The position numbers and the translations under genes are program-made. Shown here in pieces: positions 15,141 through 15,433 of a DNA stretch of 15,433 nucleotides. The stretch's first letter is position 1, and every line of letters starts with the position of its first letter. Source of the stretch: an uncultured Muribaculaceae bacterium (GTDB lineage Bacteria > Bacteroidota > Bacteroidia > Bacteroidales > Muribaculaceae); assembly GCA_934555895.1 (NCBI GenBank), contig CAKTFH010000037.1:1-15433 (forward strand), in the 5' to 3' direction. Below the pieces are notes generated by a model. That model ran no database searches. It saw nothing but the letters and a program-made list of their open reading frames with translations, and was not told the DNA's origin.

Positions 15141-15264
15141 GCGTATTGATTTGTGATTGCTGTAAATATCATTAGTGCAGCACTATACGAGTCGATGTTA
15201 ATTTGTGAGCTGTTTCTAGATTCCTTAATCAATGTTAAATATCGATTAAATTTCGCATGAATGC

Positions 15265-15296
15265 TTGCGTAATTCAGAAGGAGTGCCTACCTTTGC
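15265..15296 (+). promoter_or_regulatory. upstream tandem promoter P1 at right edge
   Basis: TTG at 15265-15267, a 20-nt spacer and TACCTTTG at 15288-15295, followed by C: a consensus Bacteroidota promoter. The RNA starts near 15302 and enters a GC-rich, foldable leader (about 15297-15380). Confidence 0.65.
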
Positions 15297-15401
15297 ACCC
15301 GCTTTTGGGAAGGCGCAGCGGCGCCGGCGCGGATGCCGAAAGGTAATAACGCTCCCGGGGCCTGCGAAGTTCGCGGTCTTGAAAATTTTTTCAAAGAAAT
15401 T

Positions 15402-15433
15402 TTTGGAGATTCAAAAATTGTTCGTAACTTTGC
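15402..15433 (+). promoter_or_regulatory. downstream tandem promoter P2 at right edge
   Basis: TTTG at 15402-15405, a 19-nt spacer and TAACTTTG at 15425-15432, followed by C as the last base of the window. An AT-rich inverted repeat (TTGAAAA and TTTTCAA) lies just upstream of the -33, resembling an UP element. The transcribed gene is outside the window. Confidence 0.65.

Larger units (their letters stand above)
14306..15240. other. AT-rich region with no convincing gene
   Basis: All open frames here are short, at most 67 codons, and their translations look non-coding. It holds a leftward promoter (14857-14888), an AGGAGG (14830-14825, minus) ahead of a 10-residue frame (14810-14778), a TATATTTG at 14384-14391 on the plus strand without a -33, and the folded element at 15069-15140. 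A small RNA is possible; no known RNA family was recognised. Confidence 0.5.

Noticed and set aside
15041..15232. 63-codon minus-strand frame near the right edge
   Set aside because: Its sequence runs through the T7 and G7 tracts (giving PPKKT), it lacks a domain and has no suitable promoter; it is likely non-coding.

Overview
The window looks like a chromosomal segment of a member of the Bacteroidales, most likely Muribaculaceae or a close relative. This rests on inference: several spacers carry Bacteroidota-type promoters (TTG/TTTG, about 20 nt, then TAnnTTTG); Shine-Dalgarno sequences are largely absent; and there is a DUF4301 protein and DUF4836-like and TlpA-like envelope proteins. No CRISPR array, tRNA, rRNA body, transposase or phage gene was seen. 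The genes are housekeeping or envelope-type with moderate GC; the long spacers are AT-rich.

Left part, minus strand (1-6153). A leftward promoter and perhaps three codons of a gene lie at the left edge. Going upstream come a broken TlpA-like periplasmic thioredoxin gene, split by an in-frame TAG, and a broken membrane-anchored regulator (lipoprotein signal, lipocalin-like domain, one membrane helix, cytoplasmic helix-turn-helix), split by one extra base in an A8 run. Next are an intact Uup-type ABC-F ATPase and a YqhD/butanol-dehydrogenase-type alcohol dehydrogenase. Spacings of 23 and 26 bp suggest that yqhD, uup and the regulator form one transcript from a promoter near 6122-6153. The tlpA-like gene lies behind a 164-bp spacer with its own -7 element and four TTGCAAA copies, so it is a plausible target of the regulator.

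Middle part, plus strand (6187-11878). A probable operon of lepA (EF4), an exported tetratricopeptide-repeat protein whose ATG directly follows the lepA stop, and a DUF4301 gene. The DUF4301 protein has several motifs that line up with UDP-sugar pyrophosphorylases. A small hairpin with a T tract follows.

Right part (11879-15433). A DUF4836-like lipoprotein gene with its own promoter and structured leader converges on a TetR-family regulator gene across a long hairpin terminator. After tetR come about 930 bp without a convincing gene, holding one good leftward promoter and a 72-nt folded element with T7, G7 and T7 tracts. The window ends with two strong tandem rightward promoters, of the sort found before rRNA operons in this group; the transcribed gene is outside the window.

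I do not see an obvious new multi-gene system. The best leads are DUF4301 as a hidden nucleotidyltransferase, the lipocalin-TM-HTH regulator architecture, and the paired lesions in that regulator and its neighbour.
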